The translations under genes were made by a program, and so were the position numbers. Below, in pieces: positions 11,398-19,709 of a stretch of DNA of 64,000 bases. Position 1 is the first letter of the stretch. Each line of letters starts with the position of its first letter. Origin of the DNA: Bacilliculturomica massiliensis. GTDB taxonomy: Bacteria > Bacillota > Clostridia > Peptostreptococcales > Anaerovoracaceae. The notes under the pieces are model-generated. The model did no database searches and was not told where the DNA came from. It saw nothing but the letters and a program-made list of their open reading frames with translations. Location: the NCBI RefSeq assembly GCF_900605495.1, contig NZ_LR027603.1, positions 1,489,997 through 1,553,996 of the forward strand, in the 5' to 3' direction.

Positions 11398-11898
11398 ATG
11401 AGTTTATACGAACAGTGGCAGGAGCTTATCGGAAACCAGACCGAAGCCACCTTCCCCGAATTCTGGGAAAAGTACAGTTCTACAGAAAAAAACATCTACA
11501 GCGCCGTTCTGGACGATTACCAGACCCCTGTAAAGGGGAGCTTCCGGGAGCTGGCTGAGAAATACGAAGCGGACCCCGTGATCTTCATGGGCTTCCTGGA
11601 CGGGATCAACAGCAGCATCGAGACAGAGCAGGATCTTGCTGAAATGTCGGAGGATTCCCCCGTGGAACTGGTCATCGACATGGAAAAGCTGTACTTCAAC
11701 ATGCTGTCCGCCGGCGCAGATTACCTCTACGGCCTGCCCCAGTGGGAGACCATCCTCACCGCCGAGAAGCGCCAGGAGATCGAAAAGGCGTACAAGCGTT
11801 CCAAGACCGTGGTCAAAGAAAAAGAACCCGGCAGAAACGACCCCTGCCCCTGCGGCAGCGGAAAGAAATACAAAAAGTGCTGCGGAAAAGATAAATAG
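11398..11898 (+). CDS. SEC-C metal-binding domain protein
   Basis: A 166-aa soluble protein. Residues 1-140 are helical and acidic with no fold I recognise. The C-terminus carries the SEC-C zinc-binding motif ([20 protein letters not shown]), the same module that ends SecA. Function is unknown; related proteins are annotated only by this motif. The ATG at 11398 follows AAAGGAG. A perfect terminator follows at 11921. A decayed second copy of the 3' half of this gene is found at 32078-32368. Confidence 0.85.
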   Translation: MSLYEQWQELIGNQTEATFPEFWEKYSSTEKNIYSAVLDDYQTPVKGSFRELAEKYEADPVIFMGFLDGINSSIETEQDLAEMSEDSPVELVIDMEKLYFNMLSAGADYLYGLPQWETILTAEKRQEIEKAYKRSKTVVKEKEPGRNDPCPCGSGKKYKKCCGKDK

Positions 11899-11920
11899 AA
11901 CGGCCTTGCCCCTATGCAAA

Positions 11921-11962
11921 AGAGAGACCGAAGACGCTTCACGTCTTCGGTCTCTCTTTATT
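11921..11962 (+). terminator. Terminator after the SEC-C gene
   Basis: A perfect 16-bp stem (AGAGAGACCGAAGACG and its complement) with a five-base loop is followed by TTATTACTATTTATT. Confidence 0.8.
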
Positions 11963-12019
11963 ACTATTTATTGCTATGCAATGCGGATCATCAGCCGGCC
12001 TGACACAACATTGGGACCC

Positions 12020-12238
12020 ATTTTTTCTTTTTGGCTCCTATCAACACCTGAAAAAGAAAAAAACAGCGGATATCACAGGCATTTTCATCGCTCACCTTGT
12101 CGTTTTGTGTCGTTTTTTTCTTTATCAAACGATTCTGTGTTGAATACGGAAAAATATTTTCCATATTTTGATCAAAAGGTATATTCTGACCATTTATTTT
12201 TCGTTTTTGGTCGTCTTTTTCCGCCAAAAAGAAAAAAT
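12020..12238 (+). repeat. Dispersed 219-bp AT-rich element, copy 1
   Basis: A 219-bp element bounded by perfect 16-bp terminal inverted repeats (ATTTTTTCTTTTTGGC and its complement). It contains internal TTTTTTCTTTTT-like tracts in both orientations. Clearly related copies lie at 32369-32587 and, inverted, at 55758-55975. No transposase is encoded. It sits between the SEC-C gene terminator and the MaoC-like gene. One reading frame across the element resembles that of the other copies but contains a TGA here. Confidence 0.85.
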
Positions 12239-12479
12239 CCAGGAAAGGATCCATAGATCCATCCACAGGGCTATAGTGCCGCACAGCCATCGGGCTACGC
12301 AGCCATAGGGCCGCACGGCCATCGGGCTACGGCGGCTATACGGCCATCCGGCGCATACGCCGGGCGATGAGCCGGGCGGGACGCGCAGCGCAGGATGAGA
12401 CTGGATCAGGAATCCGTGTGGGCCATCGTGCTGTCGGCGTGACGAGCCGGGCGGAACCCGCAGGAACCTCTCGGCATCC
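12239..12479 (+). other. Gene-free stretch with short GC-rich repeats
   Basis: Between the dispersed element and the MaoC gene there is no plausible gene. A 21-bp sequence beginning GCCGCAC and ending CGGGCTAC occurs at 12278 and again at 12310. The final 90 bases have a diverged, tandemly duplicated counterpart at 32649-32798. Confidence 0.6.
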
Positions 12480-12896
12480 TTAACAACAGGGAGGGATCAC
12501 CGTAGCCTCTCCGTCCACCACAACGACCCCCTCCTGATTCAGACAGGTCGTCTTCAGTGTGACGCGGTTTTTCCTCTCGTCTTTTCCCACCACCTCCACC
12601 ACCGCTGTGATCGTATCCTCAAAGTGTACGGGGCGCAGAAATGTTACCTCCTGCCGCAGGTATATGGTCCCTTTGCCCGGCAGTTCCGTTCCCAGAACCG
12701 TGGAGATCAGGCTGGCCGAAAGCATGCCGTGGGCGATCCGCTTTTTGAATACGGTATCTTTTGCATATTCCGTATTCAGATGGGCCGGATTGGTATCCCC
12801 GGTGACCCCCGCGAACAGATAAACGTCGCACTCGCTTATGGTTTTGGAAAACCGGGCCTTCTGGCCGATCTTCAGTTGATCCATGGTGTAACTCAT
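12480..12896 (-). CDS. MaoC-like (R)-specific enoyl-CoA hydratase family protein
   Basis: A 138-aa single hot-dog-fold protein. It contains the hydratase-2 signature FAGVTGDTNPAHLN with the catalytic Asp and His, and RIAHGMLSASLIS, as in PhaJ-type (R)-enoyl-CoA hydratases and MaoC dehydratases. I chose the ATG at 12896, behind GGGGAG; a longer in-frame opening reaches 12998 but overlaps the gene upstream without support. It follows the eut operon on the same strand 98 bases after the last shell gene. Substrate and any link to ethanolamine metabolism are unknown. The last 50 codons are duplicated as a remnant at 32800-32956. Confidence 0.85.
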   Translation of the reverse strand: MSYTMDQLKIGQKARFSKTISECDVYLFAGVTGDTNPAHLNTEYAKDTVFKKRIAHGMLSASLISTVLGTELPGKGTIYLRQEVTFLRPVHFEDTITAVVEVVGKDERKNRVTLKTTCLNQEGVVVVDGEATVIPPCC

Positions 12897-12994
12897 ACAG
12901 TCTTCACTCCCCTCTGTATGGATGATGGATATGCCGGAGACCCGTCCGGTTTTCGGACAGGACAGTTCATAGGTCAGCCCCAAAGCAGGACGGC

Positions 12995-13288
12995 TCATCG
13001 AGCCGCCGCGATGGCCTCCATGGCCGCGGCCACGGCGGATGTTTTGCCCAGCACCACAAGACAGGTCATGTGCTGGGGGCAGCTGCCGTTCAATTCGCAG
13101 GCGGTCACGTCCGCTGTCTTTTCCGCGATGTCGCCTGCCACGATTATCTCAAGGACAGAACCCTGGCAGATCCCTATGGATTCGACGCCGCCATTGTTCA
13201 GCGCATCCCGCGCCGACTTATCGGAAATCCGTCTGGTTATCATCGATAAGACTGCCTCAGAGGGCCGGTGTATCGCAGCGAATTTCAT
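12995..13288 (-). CDS. BMC-domain shell protein of the EutS/PduU/GrpU permuted type, Cys-containing
   Basis: A 97-aa microcompartment shell subunit. Residues 35-97 (SIGICQGSVLEIIVAGDIAEKTADV ... GKTSAVAAAMEAI, shown in part) align by eye with EutS encoded two genes upstream, indicating a circularly permuted BMC-H fold. A loop with GSCPQHMTC contributes two cysteines and a histidine where ordinary EutS has a plain loop. GrpU-type shell proteins place an Fe-S cluster at the pore, so metal binding is possible but inferred. The ATG at 13288 follows AAGAGG and overlaps the eutP 3' end by 32 bases. It is the last gene of the eut operon proper. Confidence 0.75.
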   Translation of the reverse strand: MKFAAIHRPSEAVLSMITRRISDKSARDALNNGGVESIGICQGSVLEIIVAGDIAEKTADVTACELNGSCPQHMTCLVVLGKTSAVAAAMEAIAAAR

Positions 13289-13754
13289 TTTCATCCTCTT
13301 TTCCTGACCCTGCGGGTCCTCCATCCAGCTTTGCGATGTAGGCGAGAAGCTCTCCGATCCCCGTCCCGTCCGTGTTGGAGACTTCAAACACCCGCTCCGC
13401 CCCGGCGGAGAACAACGCGTCCGCCGCAGATTCGATCTGTCTTCTGTCTGCGAGATCGATCTTCGCCACAACGCCTATGACTCTGGCGTTGAACATGGAC
13501 GCCTGGCCGGGAGAATACCACCGCTCTCCGCTGGCCGCGTCCTGCACGAAAACGATCACGTCGGCGTCGCAGGCGGTCACCGTGAGCGCCGACAGATACT
13601 GTCTGTTTTCCATGTATTCTCCGGGCGTGTCGATCACCGCGTCTTCAAACTCTACGGCCTGTGTTTTTCTGTAGCGCAGCTGCTCTCCCCTCATCCTCTG
13701 TATCAGGGAGGTCTTGCCAGAGGCCACAGGCCCCATCATCATCAGTCGTTTCAT
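13257..13754 (-). CDS. eutP: EutP/PduV-family GTPase
   Basis: Small (165 aa) Ras-like P-loop protein of microcompartment loci. It has a P-loop GPVASGKT at residues 8-15, a G3-like DTPGEYMENR and a KID specificity motif. Related proteins are described as acetate kinase-like (EutP) or as linking compartments to filaments (PduV). The start lies two bases after the eutS stop with little Shine-Dalgarno signal, so translation is probably coupled. The C-terminal tail (GGPAGSGKEDENEIR) is encoded in the overlap with the next shell gene. Confidence 0.9.
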   Translation of the reverse strand: MKRLMMMGPVASGKTSLIQRMRGEQLRYRKTQAVEFEDAVIDTPGEYMENRQYLSALTVTACDADVIVFVQDAASGERWYSPGQASMFNARVIGVVAKIDLADRRQIESAADALFSAGAERVFEVSNTDGTGIGELLAYIAKLDGGPAGSGKEDENEIRCDTPAL

Positions 13755-13758
13755 AGGA

Positions 13759-14103
13759 TCACGTCCGCGTTATGCTTGTCTGGGCAAATCCCATCTGAGC
13801 GCACAACACATCCAAAACGCCGCTCAGCGCCGCCTCCACGCTGGTGACGTCGCCGCACACCACCAGAGAACCGGAAAACCGGTCCACGAAGACCAGCTGC
13901 ACGTTTCCCGCCTTCGTGGCGATGTCCGCGGCGATAATAGCGCCCTCGGCAGGCGTGATGGTAAGGATGCCCAGCGCGCTCTCCCGGTCTGTGGCCGCTC
14001 CCAGCTTTTTATATAGCGTCGGGTCCGGATTGGCGATCAAATGGGCCAGCGTCACCTGCTTTCCCGGCACAAACTCCTGTATGATCCTCTGTTTTTCCTG
14101 CAT
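13759..14103 (-). CDS. eutS: Shell protein EutS (permuted BMC-H)
   Basis: Hexameric shell subunit of the ethanolamine microcompartment (114 aa). It shows the diagnostic [22 protein letters not shown]-terminus, which forms the small beta-barrel over the pore in EutS/PduU, and the permuted BMC core [25 protein letters not shown] and [13 protein letters not shown]. Two in-frame ATGs two codons apart are both possible; I chose the second because GAGAGG is six bases before it. It is followed immediately by eutP. Confidence 0.93.
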   Translation of the reverse strand: MQEKQRIIQEFVPGKQVTLAHLIANPDPTLYKKLGAATDRESALGILTITPAEGAIIAADIATKAGNVQLVFVDRFSGSLVVCGDVTSVEAALSGVLDVLCAQMGFAQTSITRT

Positions 14104-14123
14104 TTCCATCCTCTCACCCCGTT

Positions 14124-14669
14124 TCAGTAAAGTGATTTCAACAGTTCGGCGTCGGGTCCGGGGATGACCGCGCTGTGGATCAGCATGCCCCCGGCGTTCT
14201 CCTCTGTGATCCCCGCCCTGACGGCTTCCTTCACGGCGGAAACCGTTCCCGTCAGCGTCACATAGGACTTGCCTCCGATCCCGATCCCCATCCTCACCTC
14301 GATCAAATGGACGTCAGCCGCCTTGGCCGCTGCGTCCGCCGCGTAAATCGCCGCCGTCACGCTGAAGAATTCCATCACGCCGAGAGCGCCTTCGAGAGAG
14401 ACCTCGGTGGACATGGCCATGGCCCGGATCACATCCTCATGGATGCTTGGGATCAGGGTGCTGTCCACGATGTTTTCTTTTCCCGCTTCCGCGGCCGCTT
14501 TCATGGCGGCCTCCACCGCCGAGGTATATCCTCTGAACAGGAAGTAAAACTTTCCCGGACAGCCCGCGTGACAGGAGATCACCTCAATATCAGATGTTTT
14601 CAAAGCCGTGTCCGCGGCTTCATAGCCCCTGGCAATGCTGTTTAATTCAATAAATCCGATCGCATTCAT
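14124..14669 (-). CDS. PduT-like tandem-BMC trimeric shell protein
   Basis: Two BMC domains in one 181-aa chain (about 1-90 and 95-181), so a trimeric pseudohexamer. Domain 1 begins [19 protein letters not shown] and domain 2 [18 protein letters not shown] with GIGIGGKSY, closely following the pattern of PduT. Domain 1 retains the CPGKF cysteine. In domain 2 the residue where I recall the PduT [4Fe-4S] ligand (SVAACISAAD) is Ala, and the later GGKCY is GGKSY, so the cluster may be absent or differently coordinated. The ATG at 14669 is preceded by GAGG and overlaps the stop of the PduS-like gene, its likely partner. Confidence 0.88.
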   Translation of the reverse strand: MNAIGFIELNSIARGYEAADTALKTSDIEVISCHAGCPGKFYFLFRGYTSAVEAAMKAAAEAGKENIVDSTLIPSIHEDVIRAMAMSTEVSLEGALGVMEFFSVTAAIYAADAAAKAADVHLIEVRMGIGIGGKSYVTLTGTVSAVKEAVRAGITEENAGGMLIHSAVIPGPDAELLKSLY

Positions 14670-14677
14670 GTTCAACC

Positions 14678-16018
14678 TCATCCCCTGATTCTAATGACGT
14701 CAGATACTTCCACTACGGTCCCTTCGATGCTGGCGTGGAGATTCGATCCCAGAGCGCCGGCGGGAATGGAGGCGATGAGCGTTCCGGGTGAGACCCTGTC
14801 GCCGGCCGCCACCACCGGCTGGGGAAGCACGCCCGGACCCTGTCTCAAAGCGATGGCCACTTCCTCCGGTCTGATCTCAATGAGGGCATCCTCCTTGGTT
14901 CCGCCGTAATCCGCCGTTCCCACCCTGCGGCTTATCCTGCCTGTGGGTACCTTTCTCCACTCTCTGTCAGGCAGCGGGACCGTGGTCTCCTTCCCGCTCC
15001 GCCGGATCCCCCGCCTGGCCATTTCCTCCTTCAGGAAGGCGTTTAATTTGCTGGGCTCAAGCCCCATGGGACAGGCGTATGCCGTGCACACCCCGCACAG
15101 GGAACAGAGAGAAGCGTTCCTGACGGGCCCGTCGCTCTCCAACAGCTGGTCCAGATCCTCGGAAAAGGCCGCGGCCCGCATGATGCGATGGGGTTCCAGG
15201 GGATGACCCAGCAAATGCCTCGGGCACAGCATGGTGCAGTAGCTGCACTGGATGCAGGCGGAACGCGCTCTCTTCTTCAGCGCCTCCAGATCCATATCCC
15301 CTTTATACTCTTCCATAAATCCGCCCTTTGGCAGGACCAGTATCCCCGAGGTGGTCTTTGTGACCCTGCCGCTTACTGCATCGCAGGCTATCTTTTTTCC
15401 CATCATCGGTCCGCCCGAGACGACGAAACAGTCGTCCGCCGCAGCGCCGCCCGCCGCCTCGACGCATTCCGAAACGGAGGTCCCCAGCGGCGCCCTTATG
15501 ACGGCGGGGCTGTTGACCGCGCCGGCCACGGTGATATATTTCATGATAAACGGTTCTTCCTTCATGGCGTCAAAGGCGGCCGCAAGGGTGGCCACGTTGG
15601 ATACCACCACGCCCACGTCAAGGGGGATCCCGCCGCAGGGAACCGTCTTTCCCGTCACCTCGTATACGATCACCTGCTCGTCTCCCGCGGGATAGAAACT
15701 GTCCATCCTGTGGATCCTGACCGCCGCGCCCGCCGTCTCCACCGCTTTCTCAAGAGCGGCGATCTCTTTTCCGTAGGCTCTCTTGACGGCGATGACCGCG
15801 TTCTGCGCGCCGATCATCTCCGCCGCCTGGCGGCAGGCGTATACGATATCGTCCGCCCTGTTTCTCATCAGATATTGATCCGTCTGCAGCAGGGGCTCGC
15901 ACTCCACCGCGTTTACGATAAACCAGTCCGCCTTCGCGTTCCACTTTATATGCGTTGGAAAGCCGGCTCCGCCGCATCCTGTCACGCCGGCTTTCTCCAC
16001 CAGTTCAAGAAGATTCAT
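14678..16018 (-). CDS. PduS/RnfC-like corrinoid or electron-transfer reductase
   Basis: A 446-aa flavin/Fe-S protein. The N-terminal RnfC-type module (GCGGAGFPTHIKWNAKADW, NAVECEPLLQTDQYLM) is followed by an SLBB region, two ferredoxin-type 4Fe-4S sites (CX2CX2CX3CP near CIQCSYCTMLCP, and CX2CX2CX4CP near CSLCGVCTAYACP), and a C-terminal sandwich/barrel region. PduS reduces cob(III)alamin to cob(I)alamin, feeding the adenosyltransferase encoded in the same operon, and can oxidise NADH. Its ATG overlaps the eutN stop by four bases. No alcohol dehydrogenase is encoded nearby, so electron disposal through this protein is plausible but inferred. Confidence 0.87.
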   Translation of the reverse strand: MNLLELVEKAGVTGCGGAGFPTHIKWNAKADWFIVNAVECEPLLQTDQYLMRNRADDIVYACRQAAEMIGAQNAVIAVKRAYGKEIAALEKAVETAGAAVRIHRMDSFYPAGDEQVIVYEVTGKTVPCGGIPLDVGVVVSNVATLAAAFDAMKEEPFIMKYITVAGAVNSPAVIRAPLGTSVSECVEAAGGAAADDCFVVSGGPMMGKKIACDAVSGRVTKTTSGILVLPKGGFMEEYKGDMDLEALKKRARSACIQCSYCTMLCPRHLLGHPLEPHRIMRAAAFSEDLDQLLESDGPVRNASLCSLCGVCTAYACPMGLEPSKLNAFLKEEMARRGIRRSGKETTVPLPDREWRKVPTGRISRRVGTADYGGTKEDALIEIRPEEVAIALRQGPGVLPQPVVAAGDRVSPGTLIASIPAGALGSNLHASIEGTVVEVSDVIRIRG

Positions 16019-16308
16019 GCGTCAACCTCCGCCTCGTTTCCCATTTCATTTTTCGGCATCTCAATGGAATCGACGATTCCCACAATGGAAGCGTCGATGG
16101 GAGCGCCCTCCTTACCGGAGGCATATCTGGCCGTGCTTCCCGTGACGACCAGGACCTTCTCGCCGATCCCCGCTCCCACGTAGTCCGCCGCGACCATGGT
16201 CTCCTCTGCGTTTCCGTAGAGCGGCGCGACGATCATCAGCTTCGCTCCGGAAAGCTTCGCGTCTTTCTTCGTCGCCCAAACGCTTCCGACCACCTTGCAA
16301 ATCTTCAT
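16015..16308 (-). CDS. eutN: EutN/CcmL-type pentameric vertex protein
   Basis: Caps the vertices of the icosahedral shell (97 aa). It is a typical OB-fold BMC-P sequence: MKICKVVGSVWATKK, then LMIVAPL, DYVGAGIGEKVLVVTGSTARYA and DASIVGIVDSIE. The true start is the ATG at 16308 (GGTGA upstream). The gene is four-base-overlapped with the PduS-like gene downstream and lies 22 bases after pduL. Confidence 0.94.
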   Translation of the reverse strand: MKICKVVGSVWATKKDAKLSGAKLMIVAPLYGNAEETMVAADYVGAGIGEKVLVVTGSTARYASGKEGAPIDASIVGIVDSIEMPKNEMGNEAEVDA

Positions 16309-16330
16309 AGTCAATCACCCCGTCGGCCGC

Positions 16331-16978
16331 TCACTTTCTGATCACGGCTTTCTTTACCCCTTCATATCCACTGGCGTTTGCTTCGTCCATATCGATGTGC
16401 ATCATGGCGTGCATGCCCGGATCCACCCGCACCATCACATTGTTCATGGTCAGCGTCCGGGTCCCAAGCAGTTCTGCCTTCACGATGTCTCTGTTTGCAA
16501 ACCCCATCTGCACGGCTTCCTCCGGGCTCATATGTATGTGCGCCTGAGCGATGATCGCGCTGTTCTCTGCACAGATCATGCCACGGGGGCCAACCAGATA
16601 CACATCCTCGGCTCCCGTATAATCCCCGGAAATATTCACCGGCGGCCTGATCCCCAGGGAAAAAGCGTCCGTGGCGGAAAGCTCCACCTGGGTGTGGCCG
16701 CGCACCGGTCCCAGTACCGCTACGTTCTTGAAGCTGCCCTTCGCCGTCACGATGCTGACCCTCTCCTCCGCCAGAAATCCGGGGAGGGACAGACTGCGCT
16801 TGAAGGTAAGCTCCGCGCCCTTTCCAAAGAGAGCCTCCACATCCCCGGCGGTCAGATGGACGTGCCGGGCCGACATCTCCACCGGGACCGTCAGCTCCTC
16901 CGACCTCTCCACCACATCTCTGACGATCTCCGTCACGATACGTTCCAGATCCCTTTCTTCCGTATTTGTCGTATTCAC
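16331..16978 (-). CDS. pduL: PduL-type phosphate propanoyl/acetyltransferase
   Basis: Converts acetyl-CoA plus Pi to acetyl phosphate and CoA, recycling CoA within the compartment; it replaces the Pta-like EutD of enteric eut loci. The 215-aa chain has the two PduL barrels with metal-binding His motifs SARHVHL and QAHIHM and a third His-rich HAMMHIDMDEA. An N-terminal amphipathic helix (LERIVTEIVRDVVE) looks like an encapsulation peptide. The start codon is GTG at 16978 with AGAGAGG eight bases upstream. It lies 15 bases after eutE. Confidence 0.93.
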   Translation of the reverse strand: MNTTNTEERDLERIVTEIVRDVVERSEELTVPVEMSARHVHLTAGDVEALFGKGAELTFKRSLSLPGFLAEERVSIVTAKGSFKNVAVLGPVRGHTQVELSATDAFSLGIRPPVNISGDYTGAEDVYLVGPRGMICAENSAIIAQAHIHMSPEEAVQMGFANRDIVKAELLGTRTLTMNNVMVRVDPGMHAMMHIDMDEANASGYEGVKKAVIRK

Positions 16979-16993
16979 CCAATCGTCCTCTCT

Positions 16994-18427
16994 TTACCTG
17001 ATATTGAAGCTGTCGACCATGACGATCTTGCGCTTTCTCGTAAATGTTCTGGGCGTGGTCGGTCCCTCTCCCGTGGGCCCTGCAATGGTCAGGGCGTTTG
17101 GCCCGATACCGCCGTTAAAGCCCAGTCCGTTAAAACACGAACCGTTCACGACGAATATGGTGGTCTGGATCCTCCTGGCCAGCTCGGTGACCACATCCAT
17201 ATTTTTCGAATGACATAAAGCGGTGTGTCTTCTTCCGTGCTCCGCCTCGCAGGATACCGCTATGCCTTCCGCCGCGTCCTTCACCCTGACCACGGGAATG
17301 ATCGGCATCATCTGCTCGTTCATCACCAGCATATGATCCGCCGGCGCCTCAAAGATGGCGATGCGCGTATCCTCCGGGATGCGGATCCCGATCTTGCTTA
17401 AGATGTACGCCGGGGACCTTCCGATCAGCTCTTTATTGGGGCTGTCTTCCTTTGGCATGCAGAGCCTGGTGAGTTTATCAACAGCGGCCTTGTCCTCGAT
17501 GAGATACGCCCCTGCGTTTACCATATTGCGGATCAACTCGTCCGCTATGGAATCCACGGCTATGATCTCCTTTTCTGTGATACAGGGCGTGTTGTTTTCA
17601 TAGCCCGCGCCGGCGACGATGTCTCTTGCGGCCTTGGGTATATCCGCGCAGGAATCCACGAATACGGGAGGATTTCCCGCTCCCGCTCCGATCCCCTTTT
17701 TTCCGCAGCTCAGGATGGACTTGACCACCCCCGGACCGCCGGTGGCGCAGAGCATCGTGACCCTGGGATGGTTCATCATTTCCTGTGTGCGCTCCATGGT
17801 GGGGTTGTTCAGCGAGACAACTAAGTTTCTGGGACCGCCCGCCGCTTCTATGGCCTCCGTCACAAGCTCCACAGCCCGGGCGGAAGACTGAAAGGCTCCG
17901 GGATGGGTGCTGAATACCACCGCGTTTCCCGCGGCGATCATCATGATCGAGTTGGCGATCACCGTCTCGGGAGGATTGGTAGACGGCGTGAGAGCGCCGA
18001 TGACCCCAAAGGGCGCGTGCTCGTACATGGCCATGCCGCCGTCGTTGGCGTTGATGTCCGCCGTCAGGTCTTCCACAGAGGGCGTCATCGAAATGGCCCC
18101 CTTCATTTTCATGAGCTTGTCCGGATAGTTGCCATAGTGAGTTTCCTCAAGCTCCATTCTGGTCATCTCCTCCGCGTGGGCCATGCAGACGGTCTTTATG
18201 CTGTCGGTGATGCGCTTTCTGTCTTCCAGCTTAAATTTCAGGAATTCCTTCTGCGCTTCATAGGCGGCGTTTACCGCCTCGTCGATATCGTCGTACAGGT
18301 ATTTGATCTCCCCATGAGCCGCCCCTGCCTTCCGGGGGGAAGGGGAACTGCCGTCTCCGGCTTTCCCGCCCAGCTCCTGCGCCACTTTTTGTACGATGCG
18401 TTCTATGATCTTTTCATCTACTGTCAT
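16994..18427 (-). CDS. eutE: CoA-acylating acetaldehyde dehydrogenase EutE
   Basis: NAD-dependent oxidation of acetaldehyde to acetyl-CoA (477 aa). It has an ALDH fold with the nucleotide-site region ALTPSTNPPETVIANS, the glycine-rich CATGGPGVVKS, and the catalytic-Cys segment ENNTPCITEKEI. Residues 4-20 (DEKIIERIVQKVAQELGG) form an amphipathic targeting helix followed by a flexible linker, typical of encapsulated EutE/PduP. The ATG overlaps the stop of the adenosyltransferase gene by four bases and has GAGGAGG upstream. Confidence 0.95.
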   Translation of the reverse strand: MTVDEKIIERIVQKVAQELGGKAGDGSSPSPRKAGAAHGEIKYLYDDIDEAVNAAYEAQKEFLKFKLEDRKRITDSIKTVCMAHAEEMTRMELEETHYGNYPDKLMKMKGAISMTPSVEDLTADINANDGGMAMYEHAPFGVIGALTPSTNPPETVIANSIMMIAAGNAVVFSTHPGAFQSSARAVELVTEAIEAAGGPRNLVVSLNNPTMERTQEMMNHPRVTMLCATGGPGVVKSILSCGKKGIGAGAGNPPVFVDSCADIPKAARDIVAGAGYENNTPCITEKEIIAVDSIADELIRNMVNAGAYLIEDKAAVDKLTRLCMPKEDSPNKELIGRSPAYILSKIGIRIPEDTRIAIFEAPADHMLVMNEQMMPIIPVVRVKDAAEGIAVSCEAEHGRRHTALCHSKNMDVVTELARRIQTTIFVVNGSCFNGLGFNGGIGPNALTIAGPTGEGPTTPRTFTRKRKIVMVDSFNIR

Positions 18428-18981
18428 AGGATCGATTCCTCCTCACCCTTTGTTTCTGCGAAAATATTCAATTCGTCCACCACTCTCGACAGGATAAACA
18501 GGAAGTCCGACAGACGATTCATGTAAATGCACACATCCTGACTGACTCTGGCTTCCTCTCTGATTCCCACGATCTGCCTTTCCGCTTTTCTGACCATGGC
18601 TCTGGCCACGTGCAGATAGGCGGATCTCGCCGACTTTCCAGGAATGAGAAATTCCCTGGACGCAGGCAATTTTGCGGCAAACACATCGATCAGCCGCTCA
18701 AGCTGGGCCGCGTCATTGGGAACGATCACCTCCGTCAGCGCCCGGCGTCCTCTGTCGTCGGAAGCCAGCTGCGCCCCGATTATGAACAGCTTTCTCTGAC
18801 ACAGGCGCAGGAGCGCTTCCAGGTCCTCGTTTCCGATGTGGGACGCAGCCAGTCCGATAAAGGAATTGGCCTCGTCCACCGTTCCGTACGCGCCCACGCG
18901 GCTGGAAGACTTCCGCACCTTGCTCCCGCCGTAAAGGGTGGTCATACCCTTGTCCCCGGTCTTTGTATATATTTTAGTCAT
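18424..18981 (-). CDS. PduO-type ATP:cob(I)alamin adenosyltransferase
   Basis: Makes the adenosylcobalamin cofactor required by EutBC (185 aa). It is a five-helix-bundle enzyme with the ATP-binding N-terminus KIYTKTGDKGMTTLYGG, the VDEANSFIG segment, and the C-terminal YMNRLSDFLFILSR. This is the PduO class, not the EutT class, although it occupies the eutT position. The ATG at 18981 follows GGAG. It sits between the TIGR02536-type gene and eutE and is also relevant to the B12-dependent nrdJ at the right edge of the window. Confidence 0.94.
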   Translation of the reverse strand: MTKIYTKTGDKGMTTLYGGSKVRKSSSRVGAYGTVDEANSFIGLAASHIGNEDLEALLRLCQRKLFIIGAQLASDDRGRRALTEVIVPNDAAQLERLIDVFAAKLPASREFLIPGKSARSAYLHVARAMVRKAERQIVGIREEARVSQDVCIYMNRLSDFLFILSRVVDELNIFAETKGEEESIL

Positions 18982-18996
18982 TTCACCATCTCCAAA

Positions 18997-19647
18997 TCAC
19001 TGATTCTGACAGCGGACTACCTTTATCCCTCTCTTGTCCAGCAGATCCTTTGCCGTGGTGGTCACCACCGCGTCCTCTCTGATCGCAAGCTCCCCCGAAT
19101 GCACATTCTTCAGATCCTGCTTTGCAATGACCCGCTTATCTATTCTGTTTTGATCCAAACAGCGGCCGTCTTTTTTGTTCTCCCTTTCGTCCACAAAGGC
19201 GATCCCGTAGGTACTCAGATCTTTCTTTATCTCATTTATCCTGCGGACGAAAGCCGGGGCGGCGCTCCTGGTATTCAGCCATTTTGACAGTACGCTCACC
19301 GGCTTTCCCATCCGCAGGGCTTCCGCGACCAGCTCCGCGGCGGGATCTTCCATCTGCAGGCCGTGTATGTTCATCAGCTGCTTTAAGGTCAGACCGGCCG
19401 CCAGCAGGGCGCAGTGCTCCTCCATCAGAGACTGGATATTGAACAGGGATCCGTCGATCTGCCCTTCGCCGTTCATCCATATCCGATCTATTGTATACGG
19501 CCCCTTTTCTGTTTCCCGCAGATGCCGCTGGACGGCCTCCTCATCCGCCGACGGGCCTGCGAGCACCAGGATCTTTTTCCCTGCGCCCGCCAGACCCATT
19601 CGTCTGATCACCTCTTTCACGATGCTCTGTATTTCATGTTCCATCAT
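18997..19647 (-). CDS. Ethanolamine utilization protein of unknown function (TIGR02536-like)
   Basis: A 216-aa protein found in Firmicutes eut loci. The N-terminus HEIQSIVKEVIRRMGLAG resembles the encapsulation helices of EutE and PduL, followed by a Rossmann-like KKILVLAGPSADEEAVQRHL and a C-terminal half with SGELAIREDAVVTTTAKDLLDKRGI, a motif shared with other compartment-associated proteins. Biochemical role is unknown; I infer a lumen or shell-associated position from the helix. The start has AGAGGT upstream, and a second ATG follows directly. Confidence 0.78.
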   Translation of the reverse strand: MMEHEIQSIVKEVIRRMGLAGAGKKILVLAGPSADEEAVQRHLRETEKGPYTIDRIWMNGEGQIDGSLFNIQSLMEEHCALLAAGLTLKQLMNIHGLQMEDPAAELVAEALRMGKPVSVLSKWLNTRSAAPAFVRRINEIKKDLSTYGIAFVDERENKKDGRCLDQNRIDKRVIAKQDLKNVHSGELAIREDAVVTTTAKDLLDKRGIKVVRCQNQ

Positions 19648-19709
19648 GGCGTTCTACCTCTGACCGAAGGAGACGCCGTCTCCTCCGGCCATCCTCTCAA
19701 CAGTCGTTC

